Source: Acetobacteraceae bacterium (GTDB lineage Bacteria > Pseudomonadota > Alphaproteobacteria > Acetobacterales > Acetobacteraceae). From it: DNA of 8,241 bases. The stretch covers positions 1 through 8,241 of the forward strand of contig DAHWNE010000054.1 of assembly GCA_027340195.1 (NCBI GenBank), read 5' to 3'. This document shows, in pieces, positions 6,817 through 8,241 of the stretch; the stretch's first letter is position 1; the number at the start of each line of letters is the position of its first letter. A model generated the notes under the pieces. The model was not told the origin of the DNA, searched no databases, and saw only the letters and a program-made list of their open reading frames with translations. A program made the position numbers and the translations under genes.

Positions 6817-6823
6817 GCCGGGG

Positions 6824-6832
6824 ACCTCCCTT
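6824..6832 (-). promoter_or_regulatory. Strong ribosome binding site of the NIPSNAP gene
   Basis: Minus-strand AAGGGAGGT ends 7 bases before the ATG at 6816. It is a near-ideal Shine-Dalgarno sequence and decides the start against the longer frame beginning at 6891. Confidence 0.85.
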
Positions 6833-6908
6833 GCTGACGGCGCCCCGGAGTAGCCGCTTCCCCGGTGGCGCGAAACCCCGACCCCTGGCATGACGCGCCG
6901 GGCAGAAT

Positions 6909-6913
6909 GGAGG
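6909..6913 (+). promoter_or_regulatory. Ribosome binding site of the small membrane protein gene
   Basis: GGAGG lies 5 bases before the ATG at 6919. It overlaps an upstream in-frame ATG at 6907, which therefore cannot use it. This favours the 77-residue product over the longer alternatives starting at 6907 or 6865. Confidence 0.7.
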
Positions 6914-6918
6914 CACCG

Positions 6919-7152
6919 ATGGCGGCATCGCTGTGGACCCGGATCGGCGTGACGGCGCAGCTGCTGGGGGCGGCGGCGATGATCGGCAGCGGCGAGTGGC
7001 AGCTGGTCCGCGCGGTGCCCCGGCTCGACCCGTTCGTGGCGGTCGCCGCGATGGCGCTCAATCTGGTGGTGATCGGCGTGCTGCTGGCGGGGATGGCGAT
7101 GCTGCGTCTGCTCTGGGACCGGCAGACCAGGCTCGAACGCGCCGGCCGCTGA
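6919..7152 (+). CDS. Small two-helix membrane protein of unknown function
   Basis: This 77-residue hypothetical protein has a hydrophobic segment at about residues 8-30 (RIGVTAQLLGAAAMIGSG, with GEWQLV at its end). A longer and stronger one spans about 37-66, followed by a charged tail DRQTRLERAGR. The loop between the segments and the C-terminal tail are basic, suggesting a hairpin with both of those ends in the cytoplasm or a helix pair with a short turn. I do not recognise a named family. That it is a real gene is supported by a good SD (GGAGG), a high-GC third-position pattern like its neighbours, and its placement. It is divergent from the NIPSNAP gene across 102 bases and 65 bases upstream of the enolase-superfamily gene on the same strand, so an operon with the latter is possible. 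There are no Cys residues and no obvious ligand motifs. Confidence 0.7.
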   Translation: MAASLWTRIGVTAQLLGAAAMIGSGEWQLVRAVPRLDPFVAVAAMALNLVVIGVLLAGMAMLRLLWDRQTRLERAGR

Positions 7153-7217
7153 GCAGCCCCGCCATGGCGTCCGCCGCCGATCGGTGTAGGATCGCTCGGC
7201 ATCGCGGGAGGGACGGG

Positions 7218-8241
7218 ATGAAGATCGAACGGGTCGAGACGCTGCGGGCGGATGCCGGCTGGCGCATGTTCTCCTATCTGAAAATCAGCACCGCCGACGG
7301 CATCATCGGCTGGTCGGAGTTCAACGAGAGCTTCGGCTCCACCGGCCTCGCCGACGTGATCGACGGGCTGGCCCCGGTGCTGATCGGCAAGGACCCGCGC
7401 CGGTTCGAGGCGATCACCCAGCATCTGCACGTGCTCACCCGCCAGTCGCGCGGCGGGATCAACCAGCAGGCGATCGCGGCGATCGAGAACGCGCTGCTCG
7501 ACATCGCCGGCAAGGCGGCGGGGATGCCGGTGTGCGCGCTATTCGGCGGGCCGATCCGCGAGCGGATCCCAGTCTATTGGTCGCATTTCGGGACCTACCG
7601 GGTGCGCTCGGCGGCGCTGATGGGGGTGCCGGCGATCGGCAGCTACGACGATCTCGCCCGCCACGCCGAGGAGGTGAAGGCGCGCGGCTTCCGGGCGCTG
7701 AAAACCAATATCCTCCCGATGGGCGCCACCGGCCCGGTGAGCTTCACTCCCGGATTCGGACGCACCCCGGGCTGGCCGGAGCTCAATTGGGACAACCGGC
7801 TGCTGGCCGGGCTGACCAAGCAACTCACCACCATCCGCGCCGCCGTCGGGCCCGAAATGGGAATGATGCTGGACGTGAATTTCCACTTTAAGACCGAGGG
7901 CTTCCGCCGCATCGCCGAGGCGGTGGCGCCGGCGCATCTCACCTGGCTCGAGATCGACACCCATGACGCGCCGTCGCTGGCGCTGATCCGCCGCGATGCG
8001 CCCTGCCCCATCGCCTCCTGCGAGACCTTGCACGCGCGGCGCGAGTTCCGCCCGTATTTCGAGGCTTACGCGATGGACGTGGCGATCGTCGATGTGATCT
8101 GGAACGGGCTCGCGGAATCGCTGAAGGTGGCGGCGATGGCGGATGTGTACGAGACCAACGTGGCGCCGCATAATTTCTACGGCCATCTGTGCAGCGCCAT
8201 CAGCGCGCAGTTCTCGGCCACGGTGCCGAATTTCCGCATCA
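7218..8241 (+). CDS. Enolase-superfamily (mandelate racemase/muconate lactonizing) enzyme, 3' end cut off
   Basis: The first 341 codons are open and run off the window without a stop; family members are usually about 370-410 residues. The N-terminal capping domain runs to about residue 118, including IAAIENALLDIAGKAAGMPVCALFGG (86-111). The barrel domain follows. Predicted Mg ligands are D219 (MMLDVNFHF), E245 (WLEID) and E269 (ASCETL). A His-Asp dyad is likely H318 (VAPHN) with D292. At the usual KxK position the sequence is KTN (K162, N164). These features fit a sugar-acid dehydratase acting by proton abstraction next to a carboxylate, but the substrate cannot be named. Residues 168-192 form a Gly/Pro-rich insertion that may contribute to the active-site lid. 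The start is set by GGGAGGG at 7206-7212 before the ATG. It may be co-transcribed with the small membrane protein gene. Confidence 0.88.
   Translation, partial: MKIERVETLRADAGWRMFSYLKISTADGIIGWSEFNESFGSTGLADVIDGLAPVLIGKDPRRFEAITQHLHVLTRQSRGGINQQAIAAIENALLDIAGKAAGMPVCALFGGPIRERIPVYWSHFGTYRVRSAALMGVPAIGSYDDLARHAEEVKARGFRALKTNILPMGATGPVSFTPGFGRTPGWPELNWDNRLLAGLTKQLTTIRAAVGPEMGMMLDVNFHFKTEGFRRIAEAVAPAHLTWLEIDTHDAPSLALIRRDAPCPIASCETLHARREFRPYFEAYAMDVAIVDVIWNGLAESLKVAAMADVYETNVAPHNFYGHLCSAISAQFSATVPNFRI

Noticed and set aside
5330..6928. Long minus-strand open frame spanning the GT4 gene and the NIPSNAP gene
   Set aside because: It is antisense to the clearly conserved GT4 gene and out of frame with the NIPSNAP protein, and its translation shows no domain.
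7539..8186. Minus-strand open frames opposite the enolase-superfamily gene
   Set aside because: The plus frame from 7218 is continuously open with recognisable metal ligands and motifs; the minus frames are composition shadows.

Overview
The window is high-GC chromosomal DNA of an alphaproteobacterium, most likely from the Acetobacteraceae/Rhodospirillales. This is inferred from the cox gene order, the CoxB CuA loop (CNQICGTNH) and the overall protein style; no rRNA or other decisive marker is present. I see no mobile element, CRISPR array, tRNA or rRNA. Every base lies in or close to a gene, and no gene-free stretch exceeds about 140 bases.

Left part (about 1-3860, all minus strand): an aa3-type cytochrome c oxidase operon read right to left. 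The order is coxB (subunit II), coxA (subunit I), ctaB (heme O synthase), then a 58-residue CoxF-like membrane protein. The genes are tightly packed: 34 bp between coxB and coxA, 7 bp between coxA and ctaB, and an ATGA overlap between ctaB and coxF. CoxB carries the CuA site and CoxA carries heme a, heme a3 and CuB with intact D and K proton channels. CtaB makes the heme O precursor of heme a. A strong hairpin lies upstream of coxB and another lies just after coxF, at the window edge. The usual next genes, ctaG and coxC, would be off the left end if present.

Middle part (3945-6481): otsA (trehalose-6-phosphate synthase, minus strand) and a GT4 glycosyltransferase (plus strand) are transcribed divergently from a 95-bp gap. 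No otsB is visible. The glycosyltransferase ends in a clear Rho-independent terminator whose loop contains its stop codon.

Right part (6496-8241): a NIPSNAP-family protein (minus) converges on the glycosyltransferase. It is divergent from a 77-residue two-helix membrane protein of unknown function (plus). This is followed by the first 341 codons of an enolase-superfamily (mandelate racemase/muconate lactonizing type) enzyme that runs off the right end.

This is mostly ordinary core metabolism, and I do not see a new multi-gene system. The most interesting observation is that both carboxylate ligands of the conserved Mg/Mn site of the aa3 oxidase (Asp in subunit I, Glu in subunit II) are replaced by their amides (Asn and Gln) in the same enzyme. 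Second is the unusual active-site pattern of the enolase-superfamily enzyme.
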